From contig NZ_JAOTPO010000007.1 of assembly GCF_029028005.1 (NCBI RefSeq), forward strand, positions 124,001 through 188,000: a DNA stretch of 64,000 nucleotides, given 5' to 3'. Every line of letters begins with the position of its first letter. Position 1 is the stretch's first letter. This DNA comes from Alkalihalobacterium chitinilyticum (lineage in GTDB: Bacteria > Bacillota > Bacilli > Bacillales > Bacillaceae_F). Below, piece by piece: positions 29,237-38,738 of the stretch. The translations under genes and the position numbers were made by a program. The notes under the pieces are model-generated. The model ran no database searches. It was not told the origin of the DNA and saw only the letters and a program-made list of their open reading frames with translations.

Positions 29237-29862
29237 ATTTAGAAAACTTGAAGTTTGATGAAAAAGGTTTAATCCCCGCGATTGTTCAAGATGCGCAAAG
29301 TAAAGAAGTATTAACTTTAGCTTATATGAATCGAGAATCTCTTGAAAAAACGATCGAAACGAGAGAAACGTGGTTTTATAGTCGCTCTCGCCAAGAGTTA
29401 TGGCACAAAGGGGCAACTTCGGGAAATACGCAAACAGTGACTGACTTACGTTACGATTGTGATTCAGATGCCCTGGTAGTACTCGTCGATCCGAGCGGCC
29501 CTGCTTGTCATAAGGGCGTGTATACGTGTTTTGCTGACTCTTTATTGAATCAAGGTGAGGTAACGGCTAAGGAAGACCGATTTGGGATTCTCTCTCGCTT
29601 AGAGTCATTGATAGCAGAACGTGAAGCTGAAATGCCGGAGAAATCGTATACGACGTATTTATTTGATAAAGGTGTCGATAAGATTTTAAAGAAAGTCGGC
29701 GAAGAAGCTGGCGAAGTCATTATTGCAGCGAAAAACCGTGATCCAGAAGAGCTGAAATGGGAAGTTGCAGATTTACTGTTCCACCTGCTCGTCCTGCTGC
29801 GCGAACAAAAGCTTCCATTGGACGAAGTGCTGGCCGTACTTGAGGAGCGCCATACGAAATAA
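29233..29862 (+). CDS. hisI: Bifunctional phosphoribosyl-AMP cyclohydrolase/phosphoribosyl-ATP pyrophosphatase
   Basis: A 209-aa HisIE fusion. The N-terminal PRA-CH half has metal ligands in [18 protein letters not shown] and a following Cys. The C-terminal PRA-PH half has the MazG-like EE..E motif ([15 protein letters not shown]). It catalyses steps 2 and 3 of histidine synthesis and closes the operon. hisC and a histidinol-phosphatase gene must lie elsewhere. It overlaps hisF by 4 bp (ATGA). Confidence 0.96.
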   Translation: MNLENLKFDEKGLIPAIVQDAQSKEVLTLAYMNRESLEKTIETRETWFYSRSRQELWHKGATSGNTQTVTDLRYDCDSDALVVLVDPSGPACHKGVYTCFADSLLNQGEVTAKEDRFGILSRLESLIAEREAEMPEKSYTTYLFDKGVDKILKKVGEEAGEVIIAAKNRDPEELKWEVADLLFHLLVLLREQKLPLDEVLAVLEERHTK

Positions 29863-30529
29863 CAGGAAAAAGCTACTTGCGGGAAGGTGAATATTGGTCG
29901 ATATTCGCCTTCTTTTGAATTTTTGCGGAGTTTAAGTACTAGTATTAGAGCCCGAAATATCCAGTAACAGGAAAAAGTGGTTCATAAAAGCTGTATTAGA
30001 GCCCGAAATATCCAGTAACAGGGAAAAACGAGTCGTAAAAGCTTTATTAGAGCCCGTAATATCCAATAAAAGGAAAAAGCGAGTCATAAAAGCTGTATAA
30101 GAGCCCGAGATATCCAGTAACAGGAAAAAGCGAGTCATAAAAACTTTATTAGAGCCCGAAATATCCAGTAACAGGAAAAATTGAGTCATAAAAGCTGTAT
30201 AAGAGCCCGAAATATCCAGTAATAGGAAAAAGCGAGTCACAAAGCCGTATTGAAGCCCAAAATCCACAGTATTAGTAAAAAACGAATTACCAAAATGTTA
30301 AAACTCACCCCAAGATGCCCAGTATGAAGAAATAGTGAACTAGCACCATGCAGTCCACTCCAATGATAAAAAACTAAAATCTCCATTCAAGCTCCCCACC
30401 CACCGTCTCAACAAGCACATAAGCTCATCTCTTCATGATAAACTTTGTCGAAATTTCACTAATAAAATTAAACAGAAATATAGTATACTTGCAATAGCTG
30501 AATTATTACTTTGGAGGAAAACTGTATAC
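29863..30529. other. Intergenic region dominated by the 51-bp array
   Basis: Between hisI and the TPR gene. The left 70 bp may hold a weak hairpin; 30271-30480 is featureless. The TPR gene has a TTGGAGGAAA ribosome site. Confidence 0.5.
29945..30270. repeat. Tandem 51-bp repeat array, locus 2 (seven units)
   Basis: GAGCCCG (or variant) recurs at 29948, 29999, 30050, 30101, 30152, 30203 and about 30253, an exact 51-bp period with no indels across six units. Each unit contains a CCAGTAACAGG-like block and AAAAGCGAGTCATAAAA. The minus strand stays open through the array as a 17-residue repeat, but there is no ribosome site, so I do not call a gene. Confidence 0.92.
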
Positions 30530-31570
30530 ATGACTTTTAAAGCAAATAACGCGATTAAGTTGGGGAAAGTGATACCTTTTATTCAAAATGGAGATTATTT
30601 TTATCAAAAAGGTATTTCATTTTATCGTAAAAATAATATGGATCGGGCGATTTATTACCTGGAAAAAGCTATTGAATTGAAAAAGGATGATCCTGTATAC
30701 CATTGTCAGCTATCAGCAATTTTAGCAGATAAAGGTGAGTATGAACGTTCGAATGAAATCTTAGATTACGTCATTTCCGAGTTGGATCCGACGATGTATG
30801 AATGTTATTTTTTTATGGCCAATAATTATGCACACCTCGGTTTATTTGAAAAAGCAGAGGAATTGGCGTTTGAATACATTGAGAAAAATGAAGATCAAGA
30901 GTTTTTAGATGACTGTATGTCCTTAATTGATCTCTTATGTTTAGAAAAAGAAGATAACTCATTTGAGACTAGATTAGACGAAGAGGAATTACTCATTATT
31001 CGTCATGAAAATGCGGCTGCTCACATCGCTCGTGGACATTATGAGTTGGCCATTGATCAATTTAAAAAGATGATTGAAGACCGCCCTAATTTATGGTCGG
31101 CTCATAATCAAATAGCGAAAGCACTCTTTTTACAAGGACAACATGAAGAAGCATTTGAGCGAACGTTTGAAGTTTTAGAAAATGACCCGGGTAACTTCAC
31201 AGCCTATTGTCATTTAACGACCTTTTACTTCGAAACGGGTGAAAAAGAAAAGGCGTATGAGTTCGCGTCATGGTTAACAAAGATTAGCCCCATCGATATC
31301 GAACAACGTTTTTTATTAGCAGAAACATTATGTAAAATAGAGCTCTTTAAAGAGAGTTTCTTAAAACTGCGCTTATTAAAAAAAGACAATTATCATGAAA
31401 CTGCAGACTTCTTACGATGCTATGCGGTGGCAGCCTATCATTGTGAAGAGAAGGAACGTGCTTATATTAGCATGAGGAAAGCCGCAAGACTCGGCGATCA
31501 AAAAGCTAAAGAATTTTTAGCGGATGAAGCAAACGGTTTGCTTAAGAATGAGAATGTTCGGTATAATTAA
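30530..31570 (+). CDS. Tetratricopeptide-repeat protein (YvcD-like)
   Basis: A 346-aa soluble protein built of TPR units from about residue 20 to 340, for example AIYYLEKAIELKKDDPVYHCQLSAIL and ELAIDQFKKMIEDRPNLWSAHNQIAKALF. No catalytic motif or signal peptide was seen. B. subtilis has a TPR gene (yvcD) at this position between hisI and trxB; this one is shorter. It is probably a protein-interaction scaffold. Confidence 0.8.
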   Translation: MTFKANNAIKLGKVIPFIQNGDYFYQKGISFYRKNNMDRAIYYLEKAIELKKDDPVYHCQLSAILADKGEYERSNEILDYVISELDPTMYECYFFMANNYAHLGLFEKAEELAFEYIEKNEDQEFLDDCMSLIDLLCLEKEDNSFETRLDEEELLIIRHENAAAHIARGHYELAIDQFKKMIEDRPNLWSAHNQIAKALFLQGQHEEAFERTFEVLENDPGNFTAYCHLTTFYFETGEKEKAYEFASWLTKISPIDIEQRFLLAETLCKIELFKESFLKLRLLKKDNYHETADFLRCYAVAAYHCEEKERAYISMRKAARLGDQKAKEFLADEANGLLKNENVRYN

Positions 31571-31817
31571 TACACCTAAGGGTATAGTATCAGCTCGTTT
31601 TCGGAACCCAATAAAACAGCTTAACCAACTGGGCGTTCGACGTACCAGCAGTCGCAATTGGATTTAGTAAAAAAATGATGAAATAATCAAGCAATTTATT
31701 GGACTTCTGAAAAAGATATAACTACGATAGACAGAGAAGGTAAGTGGAATACTAATTGGGGAATAGTAAAGATAACGATCAAAAGCCCTTAGCTAGTAAC
31801 CAGAAGGAGTGAGATAG

Positions 31818-32765
<948 letters not shown>

Positions 32766-32840
32766 TAGCAAGTCTCGAGAAGGGGACAACGAGTAAAGAT
32801 TCGCTTGGAATTTACACATCGACAATAATCTACAAAAAAT

Positions 32841-32880
32841 CTTTACAAAACGTAACTGTGTCTTAACTCTTTTGTAACAG
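32841..32880 (+). promoter_or_regulatory. 11-bp-phased TAAC boxes, candidate PhoP or ResD site
   Basis: TTTACA (32842), GTAACT (32852), TTAACT (32863) and GTAACA (32874) recur with about 11-bp spacing, the arrangement of PhoP~P boxes (TT(A/T)ACA). Two copies also read as TTTTGTAA on one or other strand, like ResD sites. A TATAAG -10 lies at 32903-32908, so the boxes cover the -35 region as expected for an activator. Confidence 0.45.
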
Positions 32881-32913
32881 TCATGCAACATAAAAAGGTT
32901 ACTATAAGAGTAA

Positions 32914-32983
32914 GTAATTGACCCCCTTTTTTATATATTACTTTGAAGCACGGACATAAATTTGTTCGTGCGCTTTTTTTTAT
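32914..32983 (+). ncRNA. Candidate small RNA with C-rich seed and terminator
   Basis: From a predicted start near 32914 to the terminator (GCACGGAC...GTTCGTGC, then eight T, 32946-32983) the transcript would be about 70 nt with no ORF. Its single-stranded 5' part contains ACCCCCTTTTTT, complementary to Shine-Dalgarno sequences. This layout resembles Gram-positive regulatory RNAs such as FsrA and RoxS/RsaE, but the sequence is not one I recognise. The hairpin could instead be a distant trxB terminator. Confidence 0.4.
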
Positions 32984-33385
32984 TATAGAAAGTGTTTTTA
33001 TTAATCAAGATCTTGCTATCGAAATAAATGCAGTGATTTGGATTACGACATGAGATCGAGCAATATAATTACTATAGAAAAAGAACACCTCGTATTTTGC
33101 TTAGAACACCATGTATGTGACATTAAAAAGTAATTTGTTTTATGACGATAGTTTATAGGAGTTAAATTTAATACTAAAAACGTAAAAATCATTTATCCCA
33201 GAAAATTCCCTTCCTACGAAAGAAACACATCAGTGAACGATAATTCAATAGTTCATTCATATGGACAAATTCGACAAAATTTTATCAGATCTCTATGTAT
33301 TACCAGTTTTCCTGTAGGGAGCTTACCGTTGTGAGTACAACTGTTTGATAGTATACTTAGGTCATGAGAACGTGAGGTGAGTCGT
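32984..33385. other. Intergenic region without recognised content
   Basis: About 400 bp, AT-rich, between the candidate sRNA terminator and yvcI. No convincing gene, hairpin or repeat was seen. The yvcI promoter presumably lies near its right end. Confidence 0.4.
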
Positions 33386-33850
33386 GTGCAGAGAGTTACG
33401 AATTGTATTGTTGTAAAAGACGGATCGATTTTAATGCTGCAAAAACCTCGCCGTGGCTGGTGGGTTGTACCCGGCGGGAAAATGGAGGTAGGTGAGTCCG
33501 TACTAGAAGCAGTAAAACGAGAATATCGTGAAGAAACCGGACTTACTGTTATTGATCCAAAAATTAATGGTATTTTTACGATTGTCATAAAAGACGGTGA
33601 TGCCATTCAATCGGAATGGATGTTATTTACGTTTAAAGCCAACCAATTTACTGGCGTTCCACTCGAACAGTCGCCTGAAGGAAAATTAGAGTGGAAACCG
33701 ATAGATGAAGTGAAAGAACTGCCGATGGCTGCAGGCGATCGATATATTTTCGAACATCTGTTATACAATGATGAACCGCTTTACGGTACGTTCCACTATA
33801 CACCTGATTTCCAGCTTCTTTCATACCGCTTAGAACCGAATCAACCGTAA
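33386..33850 (+). CDS. yvcI: Nudix hydrolase YvcI
   Basis: A 154-aa Nudix protein with a complete Nudix box (GGKMEVGESVLEAVKREYREETG, shown by GGK...REYREETG). GTG start at 33386 with GAGGTG 6 bp upstream; this gives the B. subtilis-like N-terminus VQRVTNC. Nudix enzymes cut nucleoside diphosphates linked to another group; the physiological substrate of YvcI is uncertain. It is upstream of rapZ-glmR-whiA-crh as in B. subtilis, but a repeat element has widened the junction. Confidence 0.92.
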   Translation: MQRVTNCIVVKDGSILMLQKPRRGWWVVPGGKMEVGESVLEAVKREYREETGLTVIDPKINGIFTIVIKDGDAIQSEWMLFTFKANQFTGVPLEQSPEGKLEWKPIDEVKELPMAAGDRYIFEHLLYNDEPLYGTFHYTPDFQLLSYRLEPNQP

Positions 33851-33873
33851 AAGTAAGTGTTTCTTATTTTTCA

Positions 33874-34142
33874 GATGTCTAGAACCAGCGACCAGCGAGA
33901 CTTCGCTCACCTTGATGCGATAAGTCAACATTGGCTCACTAGCGGTCACCGTGTTTCCTTTATCTCATTCGGCGGGTTCCAGTCTGTACGTCGCTAATTG
34001 GACGCTTGTGCTTTTCCATGCCTGGCTCCAGGTGCCATCGGTTCAAGGTCGCTTCGGTCCATCAAGCGTGTCTTATAGCAAGGACACTTGGCTGGGTCCT
34101 CCAGCGCTTGTCGGTGATGTGCAGGCATCTTGTGCTTTTCTT
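33874..34142. repeat. Composite dispersed repeat, two related halves, between yvcI and rapZ
   Basis: Half 1 (33874-34016) begins GTCTAGAACCAGCG and ends GGACGCTTGTGCTTTTC; half 2 (about 34017-34142) begins GCCTGGCTCCAGGTGCC and ends ATCTTGTGCTTTTCTTA. The start (CTAG/CTCCAGCG) and end (GCTTGTGCTTTTCTTA) match a non-coding repeat I recall from many Bacillaceae genomes. It is more GC-rich than its surroundings, with no transposase and no credible ORF. Confidence 0.65.
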
Positions 34143-34177
34143 AGAAATCTCAATAAAATGAAATAAAGGTGATATAG

Positions 34178-35071
34178 ATGACAGAACAAAAGGAAGATAT
34201 TCAAATTGTCATTATTACAGGAATGTCTGGGGCAGGAAAAACAGTAGCTGTTCAAAGCTTTGAAGATTTAGGATATTTTTGTGTAGATAATTTACCTCCT
34301 GCCCTAATTCCGAAGTTTATTGATCTCATTGAAAGCTCGGGCGGTAAGATGAATAAAGTCGCTTTAGTTATTGATCTTAGAGGTCGTGAGTTTTTTGATC
34401 ATTTCTTCGAGGTCATTGATAAATTAGGAAACTCGTCAAATCTTCATTTAAATCCGCAAGTTTTATTTTTAGATGCAAAAGATGCTAAATTAGTGCAACG
34501 TTATAAAGAAACACGTCGCTCTCATCCGTTGGCACCAAAGGGCTTGCCGCTTGAGGGCATCAAAGCTGAACGTGAAATGCTCGAGGAATTAAAAGGAAGA
34601 GCACAACAGATTATTGACACAACCGATTTAAAGCCGATCCAATTACGTGAAAAAATCAGCCAGCGGTTCTCTACTGAAGAACAACCGTTATTCTCAGTTA
34701 ATCTTATGTCGTTTGGATTTAAATATGGGATACCGATTGATGCAGACCTCGTATTTGACGTTCGATTTTTACCGAATCCACACTATATTGACCATATGCG
34801 TCCAAAGACTGGTCTTGATGAAGAAGTATCTTCGTATGTCTTAAAATGGTCAGAAACACAGCAATTTATTGAGAAACTTCGTGATTTGCTTGTTTATATG
34901 CTTCCGCAATATAAGCGTGAAGGAAAAAGTCAACTTGTTGTTGGTATTGGTTGTACGGGCGGAAAGCATCGCTCCGTAACATTGGCTGAGTATTTTGGGG
35001 AATATTTTTCAAAAGAGTATGTCGTCCATGTGAGTCATCGAGATATTGAAAAAGGAAAGGACAGACACTAG
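34178..35071 (+). CDS. rapZ: RNase adapter/nucleotide-binding protein RapZ (YvcJ)
   Basis: A 297-aa P-loop protein: GMSGAGKT near residue 15, the later VDNLPP, and the C-terminal domain with [10 protein letters not shown]. In B. subtilis YvcJ binds and hydrolyses GTP and affects competence; in enterobacteria RapZ controls GlmZ sRNA and GlmS. It overlaps glmR by one base and starts a yvcJ-yvcK-whiA-crh operon. AAAGGTGATATAG precedes the ATG. Confidence 0.95.
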   Translation: MTEQKEDIQIVIITGMSGAGKTVAVQSFEDLGYFCVDNLPPALIPKFIDLIESSGGKMNKVALVIDLRGREFFDHFFEVIDKLGNSSNLHLNPQVLFLDAKDAKLVQRYKETRRSHPLAPKGLPLEGIKAEREMLEELKGRAQQIIDTTDLKPIQLREKISQRFSTEEQPLFSVNLMSFGFKYGIPIDADLVFDVRFLPNPHYIDHMRPKTGLDEEVSSYVLKWSETQQFIEKLRDLLVYMLPQYKREGKSQLVVGIGCTGGKHRSVTLAEYFGEYFSKEYVVHVSHRDIEKGKDRH

Positions 35072-36018
35072 TGGAAAAGAAAAAAAAGGTTGTTGTCATC
35101 GGGGGAGGAACCGGTTTATCTGTTCTTTTACGTGGGTTAAAAACATTTCCGGTGGATATTACAGCAATCGTAACGGTTGCTGATGATGGGGGAAGTTCAG
35201 GACGGTTACGAAAAGAATTGCATATCCCGCCGCCAGGAGATGTCAGGAATGTACTCGTCGCTTTGGCTGAGGTAGAACCGTTAGTAGAGCAGTTGTTTCA
35301 ACATCGTTTTCAAAACGGAGACGGTCTAAGCGGCCATTCCCTAGGGAATTTACTTCTTGCCGGGATGACGTCGCTGACAGGCGATTTTGCAAGAGGAATT
35401 AGTGAACTTAGTAAAGTGTTAAATGTAAGGGGAAAAGTGTATCCTGCTGCGAATCAAAGTATTGTCCTTCATGCGAAGATGACTGATGGTACGATTGTCA
35501 CTGGGGAGTCCAAAATTCCTCAGGTCGGTAAACAAATTAAACAAGTCTATGTGACACCTGCTAATGTGTCTCCATTAAAAGAAAGCATTGAAGCGATACA
35601 GCAGGCTGATAGTATCGTAATTGGGCCTGGGAGCTTGTATACGAGTGTTCTTCCGAATTTACTTGTTCCTGGCATAACGGAAGAAGTCAAAAAAGCAGCA
35701 GCGAAGAAAATCTATATTTGTAATGTCATGACTCAACCGGGTGAAACCGACCGGTATCGCGCATCGGATCATGTTAAAGCGATTGTGGACCATTGCGGCA
35801 ATCGGCTTTTAGATTATATCGTAGTTAACCAACAACTGATTCCACAAGATATCATCTCCCGCTATGCAGAAGAGGGGGCTGAACCTGTGGAGTTTGATCA
35901 GATGCAACTCAAATCCTATGGAATTCGTATAGTAAACGAGTCATTTTTACAATATAAAGACAAACTAATAAGACATGATGCCAATAAAGTAGCTCAAATG
36001 ATCCTACAGCTAACATAG
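35071..36018 (+). CDS. glmR: Gluconeogenesis/cell-wall precursor regulator GlmR (YvcK)
   Basis: A 315-aa CofD/UPF0052-family protein with the N-terminal GGGTGLSVLLRGLK and VADDGGSSGRLR. YvcK binds UDP-GlcNAc and is required on gluconeogenic carbon sources, where it stimulates GlmS. GTG start overlapping the rapZ stop by one base, so translation is coupled. Confidence 0.95.
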   Translation: MEKKKKVVVIGGGTGLSVLLRGLKTFPVDITAIVTVADDGGSSGRLRKELHIPPPGDVRNVLVALAEVEPLVEQLFQHRFQNGDGLSGHSLGNLLLAGMTSLTGDFARGISELSKVLNVRGKVYPAANQSIVLHAKMTDGTIVTGESKIPQVGKQIKQVYVTPANVSPLKESIEAIQQADSIVIGPGSLYTSVLPNLLVPGITEEVKKAAAKKIYICNVMTQPGETDRYRASDHVKAIVDHCGNRLLDYIVVNQQLIPQDIISRYAEEGAEPVEFDQMQLKSYGIRIVNESFLQYKDKLIRHDANKVAQMILQLT

Positions 36019-36050
36019 TGTAAACGGCTAGAAATATGGGGGTGAGACTG

Positions 36051-37004
36051 TTGTCATTTGCTGCAACTACAAAAAAAGAACTCACTCAATTAGAGGTAGA
36101 TGAATGTTGTGCGAAAGCTGAGTTAACGGCTCTTATTCGAATGAACGGCTCTCTTGCATTTAGCAATCAAAAAATGATGTTAGATATTACGACAGAGAAT
36201 GCCGCAATTGCGAGAAGAATCTATACACTAGTAAAGAGGTTATTTCCGCAAACTCATATGGAGTTACTCGTTCGAAAAAAGATGCGATTGAAAAAAAATA
36301 ATGTCTATTTAGTGAGAATTTCACAAGAAGCGAGGCAAACTCTTGAGAATTTAGGTATTATAGGGGAAGGATTTACTTTTATCCGTACAATCTCTTCTAC
36401 GATCGTACAGAAACATTGTTGCCGTCGTGGATACTTAAGGGGAGCTTTTCTAGCGGGAGGTTCAATTAACCATCCTGAAACGTCTTCTTATCATTTAGAA
36501 ATCTTTTCACTGTATGAAGAGCATAATCAATCTTTATGTGAGTTAATGAATTCTTTTGATTTAAATGCGAAAACATTAGAACGTAAGAAAGGATTCATAA
36601 CCTATATAAAAGAAAGTGAAAAGATTACCGAGTTTCTAAATATTATCGGAGCCCACCAAGCGTTACTCTATTTTGAAGATGTCCGCATCATGAAAGATAT
36701 GAGGAACTCTGTCAACCGTCTTGTCAACTGTGAAACAGCGAACTTGAATAAAACGGTAGGGGCTGCTTTACGACAGGTGGAAAATATTCGCTTGGTTGAT
36801 CGTGAAATCGGTTTAGTGAATTTGCCAGGCAAGCTGAGGGAAATTGCTGAGCTTCGAGTGAAGCACCAGGATGTGACCTTGAAAGAGCTAGGAGAGATGG
36901 TGTCTACCGGAAAAGTTAGTAAATCTGGAGTCAATCATCGCCTTCGTAAAATAGATGACTTAGCGGAACGGCTTCGTTCAGGTGAACAGTTAACAGGATT
37001 TTAA
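36051..37004 (+). CDS. whiA: DNA-binding protein WhiA
   Basis: A 317-aa protein with an N-terminal LAGLIDADG-homing-endonuclease-like fold ([21 protein letters not shown]) and a C-terminal sigma-region-4-like HTH ([25 protein letters not shown]). In bacilli WhiA affects division and chromosome segregation. The start is a TTG at 36051 preceded by GGGGGTGAG, giving the conserved SFA..TKKEL beginning; an in-frame ATG at 36036 lies on the ribosome site. Confidence 0.93.
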   Translation: MSFAATTKKELTQLEVDECCAKAELTALIRMNGSLAFSNQKMMLDITTENAAIARRIYTLVKRLFPQTHMELLVRKKMRLKKNNVYLVRISQEARQTLENLGIIGEGFTFIRTISSTIVQKHCCRRGYLRGAFLAGGSINHPETSSYHLEIFSLYEEHNQSLCELMNSFDLNAKTLERKKGFITYIKESEKITEFLNIIGAHQALLYFEDVRIMKDMRNSVNRLVNCETANLNKTVGAALRQVENIRLVDREIGLVNLPGKLREIAELRVKHQDVTLKELGEMVSTGKVSKSGVNHRLRKIDDLAERLRSGEQLTGF

Positions 37005-37096
37005 GATGAATGTTATTGTCTCTTTGGATGAACGAACCGAAACAAATCATAGGAAAAGACATATTTTATTTAGTGAAAAATTAGGAGGTAGTTCGC

Positions 37097-37354
37097 TTGA
37101 TCCAAAAACAATTAGAAGTGAAATTAAAAACAGGTCTTCAAGCTCGACCAGCAGCACTATTTGTTCAAGAGGCTAACCGTTATTCTTCAGATATTTTTAT
37201 TGAAAAAGACAATAAAAAAGTAAATGCGAAGAGTATTATGGGGATCATGAGCCTTGCGATCGGTAAAGGTGTTATGGTCAATGTGATCGTTGACGGTAAG
37301 GACGAAGAAGAAGCAATTGAAGCACTAGAAGCTTTTATTTCAAACGAAGAATAA
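37097..37354 (+). CDS. crh: HPr-like catabolite repression protein Crh
   Basis: An 85-aa HPr paralogue. The PTS-active His15 is replaced by Gln in LKTGLQARPAA, the hallmark of Crh, while the HprK site Ser46 is kept in KSIMGIM. It therefore cannot carry PTS phosphate, but as Ser-P-Crh it co-represses with CcpA. TTG start with AGGAGG upstream. It is last in the rapZ-glmR-whiA-crh operon; its kinase gene hprK is also in this window. Confidence 0.95.
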   Translation: MIQKQLEVKLKTGLQARPAALFVQEANRYSSDIFIEKDNKKVNAKSIMGIMSLAIGKGVMVNVIVDGKDEEEAIEALEAFISNEE

Positions 37355-37358
37355 TTCA

Positions 37359-37399
37359 AAATCTGAGCGACGACAACTAGTCCAGCTCAGGTTTTTTTA
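37359..37399 (+). terminator. Terminator after crh
   Basis: CTGAGC...GCTCAG stem with a 16-nt loop and GTTTTTTTAT tail. Confidence 0.75.
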
Positions 37400-37621
37400 T
37401 TTGGTGGAGAGTCTGGCTTGGTGTTTGGCATTATTGCTTGCAATGTGCATAATTACAGATAGCTGCGAGCATCTGTAGATACGCCGATATAATGGAAGTT
37501 GCGCCGATAAGTGAGGTAGTCCCACCAAAACATGGAGCTCACTACATAAAAGTGGGAGAACTCCATGTAAAAGTAGATGCATCAACACCACAGCTAACGA
37601 CTTAATCGGTTGCTTCTAACA

Positions 37622-37663
37622 AAACAACAGAAAATCCCCTGGCTTTAACGCGCTAGGGGATTT
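37622..37663 (-). terminator. Terminator of clpP
   Basis: Read on the minus strand, AATCCCCT/AGGGGATT with a 14-nt loop is followed by TTTCTGTTGTTTT, about 17 bp after the clpP stop. Confidence 0.8.
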
Positions 37664-37679
37664 GACTTCGATCCGTTGA

Positions 37680-38273
37680 TTACTTTTCAGTTGATGTTGA
37701 TGAAATTACGTTGTCAATTAGACCGTATTCTTTTGCTTTTTCAGCAGTCATGAAGTTGTCACGGTCTGTGTCTCTTTCGATGACTTCTAACGGTTGACCC
37801 GTACGTTCTGATAAGATTTGATTTAAGTGCTCACGCATTTGGATAATACGTTTTGCGTGAATTTGGATGTCAGATGCTTGACCTTGAGTTCCTCCAAGTG
37901 GTTGGTGAATCATGACTTCACTATTAGGAAGTGCATAACGTTTTCCTTTTTCACCAGCTGCTAGTAAGAAAGCACCCATTGATGCAGCCATACCGATACA
38001 AATCGTAGAAACTTGTGGTTTAATATAATTCATTGTATCGTAAATCGCCATACCTGCTGTGATCGAACCACCTGGGCTGTTAATGTATAGTGAAATATCT
38101 TTTTCTGGATCTTCTGCTTGTAAGAAAAGTAATTGTGCTACGATAGAGTTGGCTACGTTATCATCAATTGCGCTTCCTAGCATAATAATACGATCTTTTA
38201 ATAGACGTGAGTAAATGTCATAGGCACGTTCACCACGATTTGTTTGTTCAATAACTGTAGGAATTAAATTCAT
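37680..38273 (-). CDS. clpP: ATP-dependent Clp protease proteolytic subunit
   Basis: A 197-aa ClpP, exactly the B. subtilis length. The catalytic triad is Ser in [11 protein letters not shown], His in MIHQPLGG and Asp in ERDTDRDNF. It forms the tetradecameric chamber used with ClpC, ClpX and ClpE for regulated proteolysis. The start at 38273 (MNMNLIPTV) is set by AAGGAGG just upstream; a longer reading would put that site inside the gene. A CtsR operator lies 130 bp upstream. Confidence 0.97.
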   Translation of the reverse strand: MNLIPTVIEQTNRGERAYDIYSRLLKDRIIMLGSAIDDNVANSIVAQLLFLQAEDPEKDISLYINSPGGSITAGMAIYDTMNYIKPQVSTICIGMAASMGAFLLAAGEKGKRYALPNSEVMIHQPLGGTQGQASDIQIHAKRIIQMREHLNQILSERTGQPLEVIERDTDRDNFMTAEKAKEYGLIDNVISSTSTEK

Positions 38274-38405
38274 ATTCATATCCTCCTTAGTTTTCATATA
38301 AATTCGAAGTAGTTATCTTGCTTTTAAGTAATGGTGTTCAATGAATATTGCTTACTTGTAAACATATGCGAAGATCTAATGGTCTTATGTATATCTTACT
38401 CAAAA

Positions 38406-38422
38406 GGTCAATAAAGGTCAAA
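38406..38422. promoter_or_regulatory. CtsR operator of clpP
   Basis: GGTCAAT-AAA-GGTCAAA is the tandem-heptad CtsR box (GGTCAAA-NAN-GGTCAAA) with one change. On the minus strand both heptads supply a TTGACC -35; one is followed by TAAGAT after 17 bp, so CtsR would block the promoter. Confidence 0.85.
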
Positions 38423-38621
38423 TAATAACTACCCTCTATATAATACTATTTCGCCTTTTTTACTTTCATCCCTCTTTCATCATTGCCGAAAATAAAAAAA
38501 ATCAAACTTTATTTTACAGATTGGTTAACATTTTCTCTTTACAGAAACGAAAACTGTTCATAAACTATAATAAGAGACTATAAAATAGTTGAAAGATGTT
38601 AGGTTTTATTGTGTACGCGAT

Positions 38622-38637
38622 TGAGAAAGCGCTTACA
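38622..38637. promoter_or_regulatory. CcpA cre site in the rpoN leader
   Basis: TGAGAAAGCGCTTACA fits the cre consensus (TGNAANCGNWWNCA) around a central GCGC. A TATAAT lies about 50 bp upstream (38566-38571), so the cre is in the transcribed leader, a roadblock position as described for B. subtilis sigL. Confidence 0.7.
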
Positions 38638-38738
38638 ATTTTATGGAAGAAATGTTATCTCGTATGGTTACTATTGAAAATAGTTGCCGCAGTCAGACGA
38701 AGCATTTCAAAGATTAAATCATCAAGGGGAGAGTTGTT

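Noticed and set aside
29945-30270. 51-bp arrays as CRISPR or as genes for 17-residue repeat proteins
   Set aside because: There is no constant repeat with unique spacers and no cas genes. The open frames follow from the 51-bp period, lack ribosome sites and have no proper ends.
33951-34166. 71-codon open frame in the repeat before rapZ
   Set aside because: It lies wholly in a dispersed non-coding repeat, lacks a ribosome site and has atypical composition.
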